From: Bifidobacterium breve
GTDB lineage: Bacteria > Actinomycetota > Acidimicrobiia > Acidimicrobiales > Ilumatobacteraceae
Direction: 5' to 3'
DNA length: 6,736 nt
NCBI GenBank assembly: GCA_943325435.2
Contig: CALPPK020000067.1
Span: 1-6,736, forward strand
The notes under the pieces are model-generated. The model had not been told where the DNA came from, did no database searches, and saw nothing but the letters and a program-made list of their open reading frames with translations. The translations under genes were made by a program, and so were the position numbers. Positions 1-6,607 of the stretch are shown here, piece after piece (position 1 is the stretch's first letter; each line of letters opens with the position of its first letter).

Positions 1-859
1 ATGGATTCATGACCAAACTATGCGCTTGGCGAACCAGGGGTTCACGCCATTAGAAATTGCAGCGACACTTGAGTTGCCGAATGAATTCAAAGCAAATGAC
101 CACACCAGTGGTTATTACGGAGACTTGGTGCACAACTCAAAAGCGGTGTACCAGCGTTATCTCAGTTGGTATGACGGAAACCCTTCAAACCTCAACAAAT
201 TGCCACCTACCGAGGTGGGCAAACGATACGTAGACCTTGCTGGTGGAGCTGATGCATTGGTTGCAAAAGCTCAGAAGGCTTTCAATGACGGTGATTATCG
301 CTGGGTGACAGAGTTGCTAAATCATTTGATCTTTGCGGACCCTACCAATACGGCTGCACGTAACTTGCAAGCAGATGCAATGGAACAACTCGGTTACCAA
401 GCCGAATCTTCTACGTTCCGCAATGCGTATCTGATGGGTGCACAAGAGCTTCGCCAAGGGCCGCCAAAGCCAACGCCAATGCCTGTTCGCAATAAGGGCT
501 TGTTGCTCGCAATGACAATCGAACAACTCTTTGACACACTGTCCGTACGAGTGAAATCAGAGGAACTCGGCGGAGTCTCTCTTTGTGTGAACTGGCACTT
601 CACAGACATTGATGAGAAGTGGATTCTTGGAATATCAAACCGCACGTTGTACGCAACTCCTGGCCGTCATGAAAAATCTGCTGCTGCAACAGTTACGTTG
701 ACTCGCCTCACCATGCTCGATGTAGTCACTCAGGTAACAACTTTCGTTGACCAGATCACAGCCGGCACCATCTCAATTGATGGTGATGCATCAGCATTGC
801 TAGAGATTTTCGGCAAACTCGACACCGTCACTACTGGGTTCGCAATCGTCGAACCATAG
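1..859 (+). CDS. Alkyl sulfatase (SdsA1/BDS1-like, metallo-beta-lactamase type), C-terminal part
   Basis: This enzyme family hydrolyses alkyl sulfate esters, such as SDS-type surfactants, to alcohol and sulfate, using a two-zinc metallo-beta-lactamase domain. That catalytic domain lies before the window. The reading frame is open from base 2 (W-I-H-D-Q-T before the first Met at 20), so the Met at 20 is internal and the gene is cut by the window edge. The 285 residues seen include the HDQT...NQGFTPLEIA stretch, then the alkyl-sulfatase dimerisation domain (GYYGDLVHNSKAVYQRYLSW, then an alpha-helical part with FADPTNTAARNLQADAMEQLGYQ, roughly residues 35-145). A C-terminal SCP2-like domain follows, from about residue 165 to the end (TIEQLFDTLSVRV ... 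GTISIDGDASALLEIFGKLD). The size matches the C-terminal portion expected of a protein of about 650 residues. The gene ends TAG, 15 bp before the amidase and in the same frame. The family call is strong; the true substrate is not known. Confidence 0.93.
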   Translation, partial: WIHDQTMRLANQGFTPLEIAATLELPNEFKANDHTSGYYGDLVHNSKAVYQRYLSWYDGNPSNLNKLPPTEVGKRYVDLAGGADALVAKAQKAFNDGDYRWVTELLNHLIFADPTNTAARNLQADAMEQLGYQAESSTFRNAYLMGAQELRQGPPKPTPMPVRNKGLLLAMTIEQLFDTLSVRVKSEELGGVSLCVNWHFTDIDEKWILGISNRTLYATPGRHEKSAAATVTLTRLTMLDVVTQVTTFVDQITAGTISIDGDASALLEIFGKLDTVTTGFAIVEP

Positions 860-866
860 AAATTCC

Positions 867-873
867 GGGGGGA
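867..873 (+). promoter_or_regulatory. Putative ribosome binding site of the amidase gene
   Basis: A run of six G followed by A lies only one or two bases before the ATG at 875. It could pair with the anti-Shine-Dalgarno CCUCC using one G-U pair, but the spacing is shorter than usual. The 15-bp gap after the sulfatase stop holds no better candidate, and the in-frame TAG at 857-859 rules out a start further upstream. Confidence 0.45.
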
Positions 874-874
874 C

Positions 875-2266
875 ATGACAACAGAACTTTGGCAACTAGA
901 AGCAACTGAAACTGCTCGTCTTGTTCGCGAACGAACTGTTAGTGCTGTAGAAGTTACTGAATCTCACATCTCTCGTATAGATGCCGTAAACGGAAAACTC
1001 AATGCAATCGTGGTGCGGGCTGACGAACATGCTCGTGCGCAAGCAGCAACTGTCGACAATGAATCCGTAACTGGACCACTTGCCGGTGTGGCCATGACAA
1101 CCAAAATCAACACCGACCACGTGCCATTCGCAATGGACAACGGCATCGCAATGCTCAAAGACAACATGTCTTCAGTGACACACAAATGCATTGAAGGATT
1201 GCTTGCCGATGGTGCCGTCATGTTGGGGCGCACCAACTCCCCTTCGTTCGCACTGCGGGCACATACCGGAAATGATTTACACGGCGAAACCCACAACCCT
1301 TACGGCATACATTTGACACCTGGCGGTTCAAGTGGCGGCGCCGGTTCTGCAGTTGCTTCTGGAATGTGCGCGGTTGCTCAAGGAAATGATGTTGCCGGTT
1401 CTGTTCGGTGGCCAGCATTTTGCAATGGCATCATCGGGTTACGCCCAACAATGGGTCGCATGCCATCAGGTGGCACTAACCCGAACCCACGTGGATTATC
1501 CGCAATGATGATGTCAACGCAAGGTCCACTTGCTCGCACAATGACTGACCTTCGTCTTGCATATTCAGCAATGCAATATCCGAACTGGAACGACCCGTTC
1601 TGGGTACCAATGCAGAACGACTTCCCTGCACCGAAATCTCCAATACGAGTTGCACTGATTACTGAAGATGGCCACCCGATGGATGATGCAACAAAGACAG
1701 CAGTGCGAACAGCTGGTCGCTTGCTTGAAGATGCCGGTTATGAAGTGGAAGAAATTTCTCCCCCCATGCTGGAAACACTTTTCTCAATGTGGCTTCGTTT
1801 AGGAGCTATGGATGTGTTGCTGGGGCTTGTTCCCACATTGCCAAGCATCAATGACTCAGGTCTGACTAAGGCAATTGAAGGAATGTTGCCAATGCTTCCC
1901 GAACCAACTCCGCAAGTACTGATGAAAGCACTTGCAGACAGAGACATGATGTTTCGCGCATGGAACCAGTTTTTTGAAACATACCCATTAATCGTGATGC
2001 CAGTTTTGACAAAACCATTCATGCGCATGAACGAAGACACCGAAGGGTCTGCTGTAATGGCCCCACTGTGGGATCACCTCCGGTACACCGTTAATTTGGC
2101 GTCGCTTGCAATACCGTCGCTCGCCTTTCCTATTGGGAGCCACGAGGGTGCGCCACAGGGCGTCCAAATCGTCTCTCACTCGTGGCGCGAAGACTTGCTA
2201 CTCAACGCTGGCGATGCTTTGGAATTGCGGCTCGGCAAGGTTCACGTCGTCGACCCTGTCTGGTAA
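875..2266 (+). CDS. Amidase signature family hydrolase
   Basis: A 463-residue member of the amidase signature family, which cleaves carboxamides to acid and ammonia or amine with a Ser-cisSer-Lys triad. The triad can be placed: Lys77 in GVAMTTKIN, cis-Ser152 in PGGSSGGAGSA, nucleophile Ser176 in GNDVAGSVRWPA. The Ser152-Ser176 spacing of 24 residues equals that of FAAH (217 to 241). The N-terminal helices (ARLVRERTVSAVEVTESHISRI) and GLRPTMGRMP after the nucleophile are also typical. The residue two before the nucleophile is Ala where most members have Gly (DxGGS), in the oxyanion-hole loop. There is no signal peptide, so it should be cytoplasmic. No gatB or gatC is nearby, so it is a stand-alone amidase rather than the tRNA amidotransferase subunit. 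It starts 15 bp after the sulfatase stop and is probably co-transcribed with it. The substrate cannot be told from sequence; an aryl or acyl amide, or an amide-containing ester, are all possible. Confidence 0.93.
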   Translation: MTTELWQLEATETARLVRERTVSAVEVTESHISRIDAVNGKLNAIVVRADEHARAQAATVDNESVTGPLAGVAMTTKINTDHVPFAMDNGIAMLKDNMSSVTHKCIEGLLADGAVMLGRTNSPSFALRAHTGNDLHGETHNPYGIHLTPGGSSGGAGSAVASGMCAVAQGNDVAGSVRWPAFCNGIIGLRPTMGRMPSGGTNPNPRGLSAMMMSTQGPLARTMTDLRLAYSAMQYPNWNDPFWVPMQNDFPAPKSPIRVALITEDGHPMDDATKTAVRTAGRLLEDAGYEVEEISPPMLETLFSMWLRLGAMDVLLGLVPTLPSINDSGLTKAIEGMLPMLPEPTPQVLMKALADRDMMFRAWNQFFETYPLIVMPVLTKPFMRMNEDTEGSAVMAPLWDHLRYTVNLASLAIPSLAFPIGSHEGAPQGVQIVSHSWREDLLLNAGDALELRLGKVHVVDPVW

Positions 2267-2310
2267 CTCGCCCCATCCACCACCGAGCCCAATTGATTCA
2301 TTAGAACATG

Positions 2311-2328
2311 GGTGGGCGGAGACTCACC
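2311..2328 (+). other. Small hairpin in front of the aquaporin gene
   Basis: GGTGGG (2311-2316) and CTCACC (2323-2328) can form a 6-bp RNA stem, including one G-U pair, around the loop CGGAGA. It is followed by TTTCT and then at once by the aquaporin ribosome binding site. It could be a weak terminator for the sulfatase-amidase unit or a leader structure for the aquaporin. The T-run is too short for a confident terminator call. Confidence 0.35.
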
Positions 2329-2333
2329 TTTCT

Positions 2334-2339
2334 AGGGGG
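2334..2339 (+). promoter_or_regulatory. Ribosome binding site deciding the aquaporin start
   Basis: AGGGGG sits six bases before the ATG at 2346. This fixes the start at 2346 rather than at in-frame ATGs further upstream inside the amidase coding region. The protein starting here aligns end to end with AqpZ. Confidence 0.75.
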
Positions 2340-2345
2340 CTCCTT

Positions 2346-3032
2346 ATGAAACATTCACGCATTATGGGTGCCGAAGCTTTCGGCACTTTTCTTCTCATGA
2401 TGGGCGGACCTGGTACCGCCATTCTTGTTCCAGCATTCGACGGCAAAGTTTTGATGGTGTCTTTGGCATTCGGACTTTCGTTATTGGTCGCTGCTTATTC
2501 AATTGGCCCCGTGTCTGGGTGTCACATCAACCCAGCCGTCACCATCGGTCTTGGAATTAGCAAGAAGATCGATAAAGCACTCATTCCCTATTACATCGTT
2601 AGTCAATTGATTGGCGCAGCACTTGGTGGTGCAGCAATTCTGGGAATTGCATCCGGGATAAAAACAGGGTTCTCCGCGTCAACCGCCAACTTTGCCGTCA
2701 ACGGATACGACGCGTTATCACCAAACGGATACAACTACATGTCAATGATGTTGGTGGAAATAATTCTTACTGCAGTACTTGTGTATGTCGTACTGGCAAC
2801 AACGAGTCCAAAGTTCTCCCACGGCTTCGGTGGACTAACCGCCGGCATGACACTTGCTTTGATCCACATGATCAGCATCCCAATCGACAACACGTCAGTT
2901 AACCCTGCCAGGTCGTTCGGAGTTGCCATCTTCGCTGGCGGCGATGCAGTGGCTCAGTTGTGGGTGTTCTTCGTCTTCCCCATTATCGGCGCTGTAATTG
3001 GCTCAATTCTCTATAAAGCCATCAACGAATAA
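2346..3032 (+). CDS. aqpZ: Aquaporin Z-type water channel (MIP family)
   Basis: A 228-residue inner-membrane channel, close to the 231 residues of E. coli AqpZ, with six hydrophobic segments and two half-helices ending in NPA boxes (residues 62-64 in GCHINPAVTIGLG and 186-188 in NTSVNPARSFGVAIF). By alignment from memory with E. coli AqpZ, the aromatic/arginine filter is Phe42, His174, Thr183 and Arg189, the same set as in the water-selective channel; glycerol facilitators lack this His. IHMISIPIDNTSVNPARS is nearly the AqpZ sequence. The expected role is rapid water flow during osmotic change. The start at 2346 follows AGGGGG with good spacing and gives the standard short N-terminus (MKHSRIMGAEAFGTF); the open frame upstream overlaps the amidase and is not coding. 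The gene lies 79 bp after the amidase, so it may be in the same transcript or have its own promoter, which I cannot identify. Confidence 0.95.
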   Translation: MKHSRIMGAEAFGTFLLMMGGPGTAILVPAFDGKVLMVSLAFGLSLLVAAYSIGPVSGCHINPAVTIGLGISKKIDKALIPYYIVSQLIGAALGGAAILGIASGIKTGFSASTANFAVNGYDALSPNGYNYMSMMLVEIILTAVLVYVVLATTSPKFSHGFGGLTAGMTLALIHMISIPIDNTSVNPARSFGVAIFAGGDAVAQLWVFFVFPIIGAVIGSILYKAINE

Positions 3033-3059
3033 ACCGTGTTCCTCATGGCATGAGATTGC

Positions 3060-3075
3060 AGGCGGTCAGCCGCCT
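3060..3075 (+). terminator. GC-rich hairpin after the aquaporin gene, possible terminator
   Basis: AGGCGG (3060-3065) and CCGCCT (3070-3075) form a perfect 6-bp stem with the tetraloop TCAG, 27 bases after the aquaporin stop. The following bases (ACTGTTATTA) are T/A-rich but are not a clean T-run. It may stop aquaporin transcription or only slow the polymerase. Its last base overlaps the putative -10 box of the next gene. Confidence 0.45.
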
Positions 3076-3080
3076 ACTGT
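3075..3080 (+). promoter_or_regulatory. Putative -10 box of a leaderless promoter
   Basis: TACTGT fits the TANNNT -10 pattern and lies exactly at -12 to -7 relative to the A of the ATG at 3087. Transcription would then start on the start codon itself. This layout is common for leaderless genes in actinobacteria. It agrees with the lack of any Shine-Dalgarno sequence before this gene. No convincing -35 box is visible (GAGATT at 3052-3057 is poor). Confidence 0.45.
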
Positions 3081-3086
3081 TATTAC

Positions 3087-3563
3087 ATGACATCGATTCT
3101 CGACATCCCACGCGTCAATACCCCTACGGGTGGTTGGCACGGCGAAATGCCAGGCCCATTTTTGACTGCAGCTTCAGAACCACTTGTAGCCGGAGCCCCA
3201 GACCTACGCGGCACATGGCGTGCACTAGAAGTCACCATGAATGGCGAACGTGCACCAGAGAACATGCCCATGTGGAAGCACATTGAGCGCATTGAACAAG
3301 TAAGCGATCGCGTTGTTATCACTGCAGGTCATGTCATTCATGACTTTGCCCATGTCGATGGCACTTTCGAAAATGGCTGTCACGATGTTTTGGAGATGGA
3401 CCTCAAAACACCAATGGTGGTGTCTGCAAGTTACGAAGATGGTGTGCTGGTGCTGCGCCCACAAGGAATGCCTGGCATAGAGGTCAAGCGCTGGCGAGAC
3501 GGTGAATTCTTGATGTGGGAATACCACGGCGCTTTCTCCATGAAGCTGGAGCGCATAATCTAA
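3087..3563 (+). CDS. Uncharacterised small protein, lipocalin-like beta-barrel suspected
   Basis: A 158-residue protein I cannot assign to a named family. There is no signal peptide or membrane segment, so it is probably cytoplasmic. After an N-terminal extension (residues 1-36, with GGWHGEMPGPF), DLRGTWRALEV at 39-49 resembles the Gly-x-Trp first strand of lipocalin or fatty-acid-binding folds. Alternating strand-like segments follow (RVVITAGHVIHDF, VLEMDLKTPMVVSASYEDGVLVLRPQG), then a C-terminal IEVKRWRDGEFLMWEYHGAF and SMKLERI. A first-strand GxW paired with C-terminal strands containing Arg fits a small ligand-binding barrel, but this is inference from pattern alone. There is one Cys (98). 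The start at 3087 lacks a ribosome binding site but has a leaderless-type -10 box. The gene ends 26 bp before the mannosidase and is likely co-transcribed with it, hinting at a link to sugar or glycoside handling. Coding reality is well supported by protein-like composition and tight packing. Confidence 0.82.
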   Translation: MTSILDIPRVNTPTGGWHGEMPGPFLTAASEPLVAGAPDLRGTWRALEVTMNGERAPENMPMWKHIERIEQVSDRVVITAGHVIHDFAHVDGTFENGCHDVLEMDLKTPMVVSASYEDGVLVLRPQGMPGIEVKRWRDGEFLMWEYHGAFSMKLERII

Positions 3564-3564
3564 A

Positions 3565-3584
3565 GACCTCACCGAAATGAGGTC
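3565..3584 (+). promoter_or_regulatory. Hairpin enclosing the mannosidase ribosome binding site
   Basis: GACCTCA (3565-3571) and TGAGGTC (3578-3584) are perfect inverted repeats around the loop CCGAAA, starting one base after the upstream TAA (3561-3563). The 3' arm contains GAGGT (3579-3583), the only Shine-Dalgarno candidate, six bases before the ATG at 3590. No T-run follows, so it is not a standard terminator. If it folds in the mRNA it would hide the ribosome binding site unless opened by a ribosome finishing the upstream gene, which implies translational coupling. Confidence 0.6.
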
Positions 3585-3589
3585 GCCAC

Positions 3590-6500
3590 ATGGCGCATCG
3601 CGTCACTGCACCAGCTATGCAACGAGCACATCGTTTGCTCGACCAACGCATCACCCCATTCGTCACGAGTGGGGCAATCAACTTCTCTGTTACTGCAACG
3701 CAAGAGTGGTTCGAATCCCCCGGGTATGACGCGGCAGTTGCATCGCCTGCCACGCCATTCTCCATCGGTTCTAAATGGGGCCAGGCGTGGCATACACGTT
3801 GGTTTCATCTCACAGCAGTCGTTCCAGAACATTTAGCAAACGTGAATATCGCGGCTTACGTGGATATTGGTTTCAACGGACGTGGCGACGGCTTCCAAAC
3901 TGAAGCTCTCGCGTACATGAATGGGCAAATCGTTCATGCAATTCAACCAGACCGTCGACTTGTCCATCTCGGCGCGCATGATGCTGGAGCTGAAATTGAC
4001 ATCTGGGTTGAAGCCGCCGCAACACCAATCATTGCAGGACACGAGTACGGCTACGGCCCCACAACTTTCGGAGACCCTGCAACAGCACCAACACATTCGG
4101 TGTACACATTGCGTGCGGCACAACTAGTTGCATACAACTCTGCAATTAATGATTTAGCAATTGCATTACACGCAGTGATTGACCTGACGATTGATCTTCC
4201 TGATAACGCCCCACAGCGAGCTCGCGCATTTGCCGCTCTTGAACAGTGCGACCTTGCGCTTGACGTCAATGATGTTGCAGGCACTGCAAAAGCGGCGCGT
4301 CGCACACTTGATGCAGTGTTGGAAGTTGGCAACGGACCATCAGCACATGCAATTACCGCAACAGGTCATGCTCATCTTGATACGGCATGGCTGTGGCCTA
4401 TTCGCGAAACTCGTCGTAAGGCAGTACGCACATTCGCCAATGCTGTCGACTTGTTAACCAAAAATCCGGACGCTGTGTATTGCCATAGCCAGGCACAGCA
4501 TTACGCATGGGTGGCAGAAGACGCACCAGACATCTTTGCTCGTGTGAAAGAACTAGTTAAAGAAGGCCGCTGGGAAGTAATCGGTGGAATGTGGGTGGAG
4601 ACTGACCTCAACTTGCCATCAGGCGAGAGTTTGCTTCGCCAACTTGCACAAGGCCAGCGTGCATTCCGCGAATGGTTTGGTGTTACCTGTAGTGGTGCAT
4701 TCCTGCCAGACGACTTCGGATACCCAGGCTCACTGCCCCAAATTGTTTCGCATGGTGAATGCAATTGGTTCTTTACCCAAAAGCTCAGTTGGAATGAAAC
4801 AAACAAATTTCCTCACAACACCTTCTGGTGGGAAGGAATTGACGGCACACAAGTATTCACTCACTTCAGCCCCGTCGACACGTACAACGCCATCATGACG
4901 CCGTCGCAATTACGATTTGCGGAAAGAAATTACAAAGATCATGCAGGCTCTTCTCATTCACTGGTCCTATACGGACATGGTGATGGCGGTGGCGGACCAA
5001 CACAGACGATGATCGATCGTGGCCGCTTAGCTTCTGATCTCGAAAACGTCCCGCGCGTAACCTTTGGCACCGTCGCCGGCTTCTTTGAGAAGTCTCAGAA
5101 GGAATACGGCGCTACTGCCCCTCGCTGGGTTGGCGAAATGTATTTCGAAAAACATCGCGGCACATATTCAACGCAAGTAGGTACTAAACAAGGCAACAGA
5201 TCAAGCGAACGATTACTTCATGAACTCGAACTGTGGTCGGCGCTTGCCCGCGTTCGCCCACCTGCGCTTGATGAATTGTGGCAGCACGTTCTGACACAGC
5301 AGTTTCACGACATCATTCCGGGTTCTTCCATTGCATGGGTACACGATGATGCTGAAGCAATTCATGCTGAGGTCGCTTCAAACATCGAGGCGTTGCTGGT
5401 GCGTGTCATCCCTGTTGCAAGTGGCGACACTCATATTCTGAATCCGGCGCCAGTGGCCCTTCAAGCAGTTGTTGATATTGACGCCACACCAATGTGGGCC
5501 GAAGCAGAATCGTTCGGCGCAGCGTTGCCTACTGCAACACTTCCAGCTGATGTAACGCCCGTCTCGGTTTCAACAAGTGATGATTCGCTCACAGCGTCAA
5601 ATGGCATTATCACGGTGACATTTAGTGCAGACGGAGCAATCACACACTTTTCAAACGGTCACCGAGACTTGATTCCGTCAACCTCTCAGGCCATGTTCGT
5701 ACTGCGACAAGACACTCCTGCTGAATATGACGCGTGGGATATTGACGCGACCGACGCCAATGCGCCTTCAATACAGTTACTTGCAACAGCGCCACCAGTG
5801 ATTGTTGAATCAACTCCCCTGCGCACCACCATTGAGTGTGGGTTTGCTACAGACGCATCTCGCTTTACTGTTCGTTTTTCATTGCGAGCCGGCTCCTCGC
5901 AACTTGATATTTCCGTTGATGCAGATTGGCACGAGCAAGAACGGCGCTTGCAGTGGGTTCTTCCCACAGACCTTCGCGCACTTCACGCTGTATGCGGTAC
6001 TCAATTCGGACATGTCACTCGGGCACGCCATGCAAACACCAGTTGGGATGTTGCTCGATTCGAAGTGTGCGCACATCGGTATGTCGCAGTGAGTGAACCA
6101 TCTTTCGGTGCAGCCATTCTTGCCGACGGCCCGCGCGGCTACGACATTCGCGGTGATGAATTACAGCTCACAGTGCTGCGTTCTCCGAAGTTTCCAGACC
6201 CCGAAGCCGATCTTGGGCATCAGCATTTGCAATGGTCAGTTTCTCTTTTAGATGGTGACCCCATTGCGAACGGAATTGAAAACATGGCAGCACTGATGGC
6301 TCACCCAGTTCGCATTCTTGACGGAGTACCTCGTGTCCCCACCTCTGTGATTTCACTTGATGTTCCTGGTGCATTGATTAGCGCTGTAAAACCAGCAGAT
6401 GACGGAAGCGATGACATCATTGTTCGCATTTGGGAAACACGTGGTGGTCGAACAAATGGAGTTCTAACTATCGACGGAATGACTGCCGCACAATCGTGCA

Positions 6501-6607
6501 ACGCACTTGAAGACGCAGGAATACAGCTGAACGTTTCGACTGAAGGAACAGTTGCAATAGAACTGCAACCGTTTGAAATCATGACCCTGCGCATTACGCA
6601 GGACTAA
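3590..6607 (+). CDS. GH38 alpha-mannosidase (Ams1/MAN2C1-type)
   Basis: A 1005-residue retaining, zinc-dependent alpha-mannosidase that removes terminal alpha-mannose from oligosaccharides or glycoconjugates. The length is near MAN2C1 (about 1040) and Ams1 (about 1080). An N-terminal beta-domain (about 1-250, with ALAYMNGQIVHAI and RRLVHLGAHD) precedes the catalytic domain. Zinc ligands can be placed as His262 and Asp264 in GHAHLDTAWLWPIRET, the nucleophile Asp374 (also a ligand) in FLPDDFGYPGSLPQI, and His573 in QQFHDIIPGSS, by comparison with Golgi mannosidase II. Other family blocks are IGGMWVETDLNLPSGES (331-347), FWWEGIDGTQVFTHFSPVDTYN (412-433), GHGDGGGGPT (462-471) and GEMYFEKHRGTYSTQ (515-529). 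About 620-1005 is the C-terminal beta-sandwich region. No signal peptide, so it should act in the cytoplasm on imported sugars. The start at 3590 has GAGGT six bases upstream. No mannose transporter or regulator is in the window. Confidence 0.95.
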   Translation: MAHRVTAPAMQRAHRLLDQRITPFVTSGAINFSVTATQEWFESPGYDAAVASPATPFSIGSKWGQAWHTRWFHLTAVVPEHLANVNIAAYVDIGFNGRGDGFQTEALAYMNGQIVHAIQPDRRLVHLGAHDAGAEIDIWVEAAATPIIAGHEYGYGPTTFGDPATAPTHSVYTLRAAQLVAYNSAINDLAIALHAVIDLTIDLPDNAPQRARAFAALEQCDLALDVNDVAGTAKAARRTLDAVLEVGNGPSAHAITATGHAHLDTAWLWPIRETRRKAVRTFANAVDLLTKNPDAVYCHSQAQHYAWVAEDAPDIFARVKELVKEGRWEVIGGMWVETDLNLPSGESLLRQLAQGQRAFREWFGVTCSGAFLPDDFGYPGSLPQIVSHGECNWFFTQKLSWNETNKFPHNTFWWEGIDGTQVFTHFSPVDTYNAIMTPSQLRFAERNYKDHAGSSHSLVLYGHGDGGGGPTQTMIDRGRLASDLENVPRVTFGTVAGFFEKSQKEYGATAPRWVGEMYFEKHRGTYSTQVGTKQGNRSSERLLHELELWSALARVRPPALDELWQHVLTQQFHDIIPGSSIAWVHDDAEAIHAEVASNIEALLVRVIPVASGDTHILNPAPVALQAVVDIDATPMWAEAESFGAALPTATLPADVTPVSVSTSDDSLTASNGIITVTFSADGAITHFSNGHRDLIPSTSQAMFVLRQDTPAEYDAWDIDATDANAPSIQLLATAPPVIVESTPLRTTIECGFATDASRFTVRFSLRAGSSQLDISVDADWHEQERRLQWVLPTDLRALHAVCGTQFGHVTRARHANTSWDVARFEVCAHRYVAVSEPSFGAAILADGPRGYDIRGDELQLTVLRSPKFPDPEADLGHQHLQWSVSLLDGDPIANGIENMAALMAHPVRILDGVPRVPTSVISLDVPGALISAVKPADDGSDDIIVRIWETRGGRTNGVLTIDGMTAAQSCNALEDAGIQLNVSTEGTVAIELQPFEIMTLRITQD

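Noticed and set aside
20..22. ATG at 20 as the start of the sulfatase-like gene
   Set aside because: The frame is open to base 2 and the residues before it (WIHDQT) fit the family motif, so the gene is truncated by the window edge.
875..2266. Amidase as GatA of the tRNA amidotransferase
   Set aside because: No gatB or gatC is adjacent and the active-site loop differs from GatA, so a stand-alone amidase is more likely.
2106..2345. Upstream in-frame extension of the aquaporin reading frame
   Set aside because: It overlaps the conserved end of the amidase, encodes Arg/Ser-rich non-membrane sequence unlike any aquaporin N-terminus, and the ribosome binding site at 2334-2339 fixes the start at 2346.
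3050..3286. Open frame on + overlapping the small unknown gene
   Set aside because: Its composition (many Arg, His, Cys) is that of a shifted-frame shadow of the 3087 gene, and it has no recognisable domain.
3225..3572. 115-codon open frame on the - strand opposite the unknown gene
   Set aside because: It is rich in His, Cys and Phe with no motif, and lies opposite a better-supported gene; typical antisense shadow.
3565..3584. The hairpin before the mannosidase as an intrinsic terminator
   Set aside because: The bases after the stem are GCCACATGG with no T-run, and the ribosome binding site lies in the stem, so a translational role fits better.
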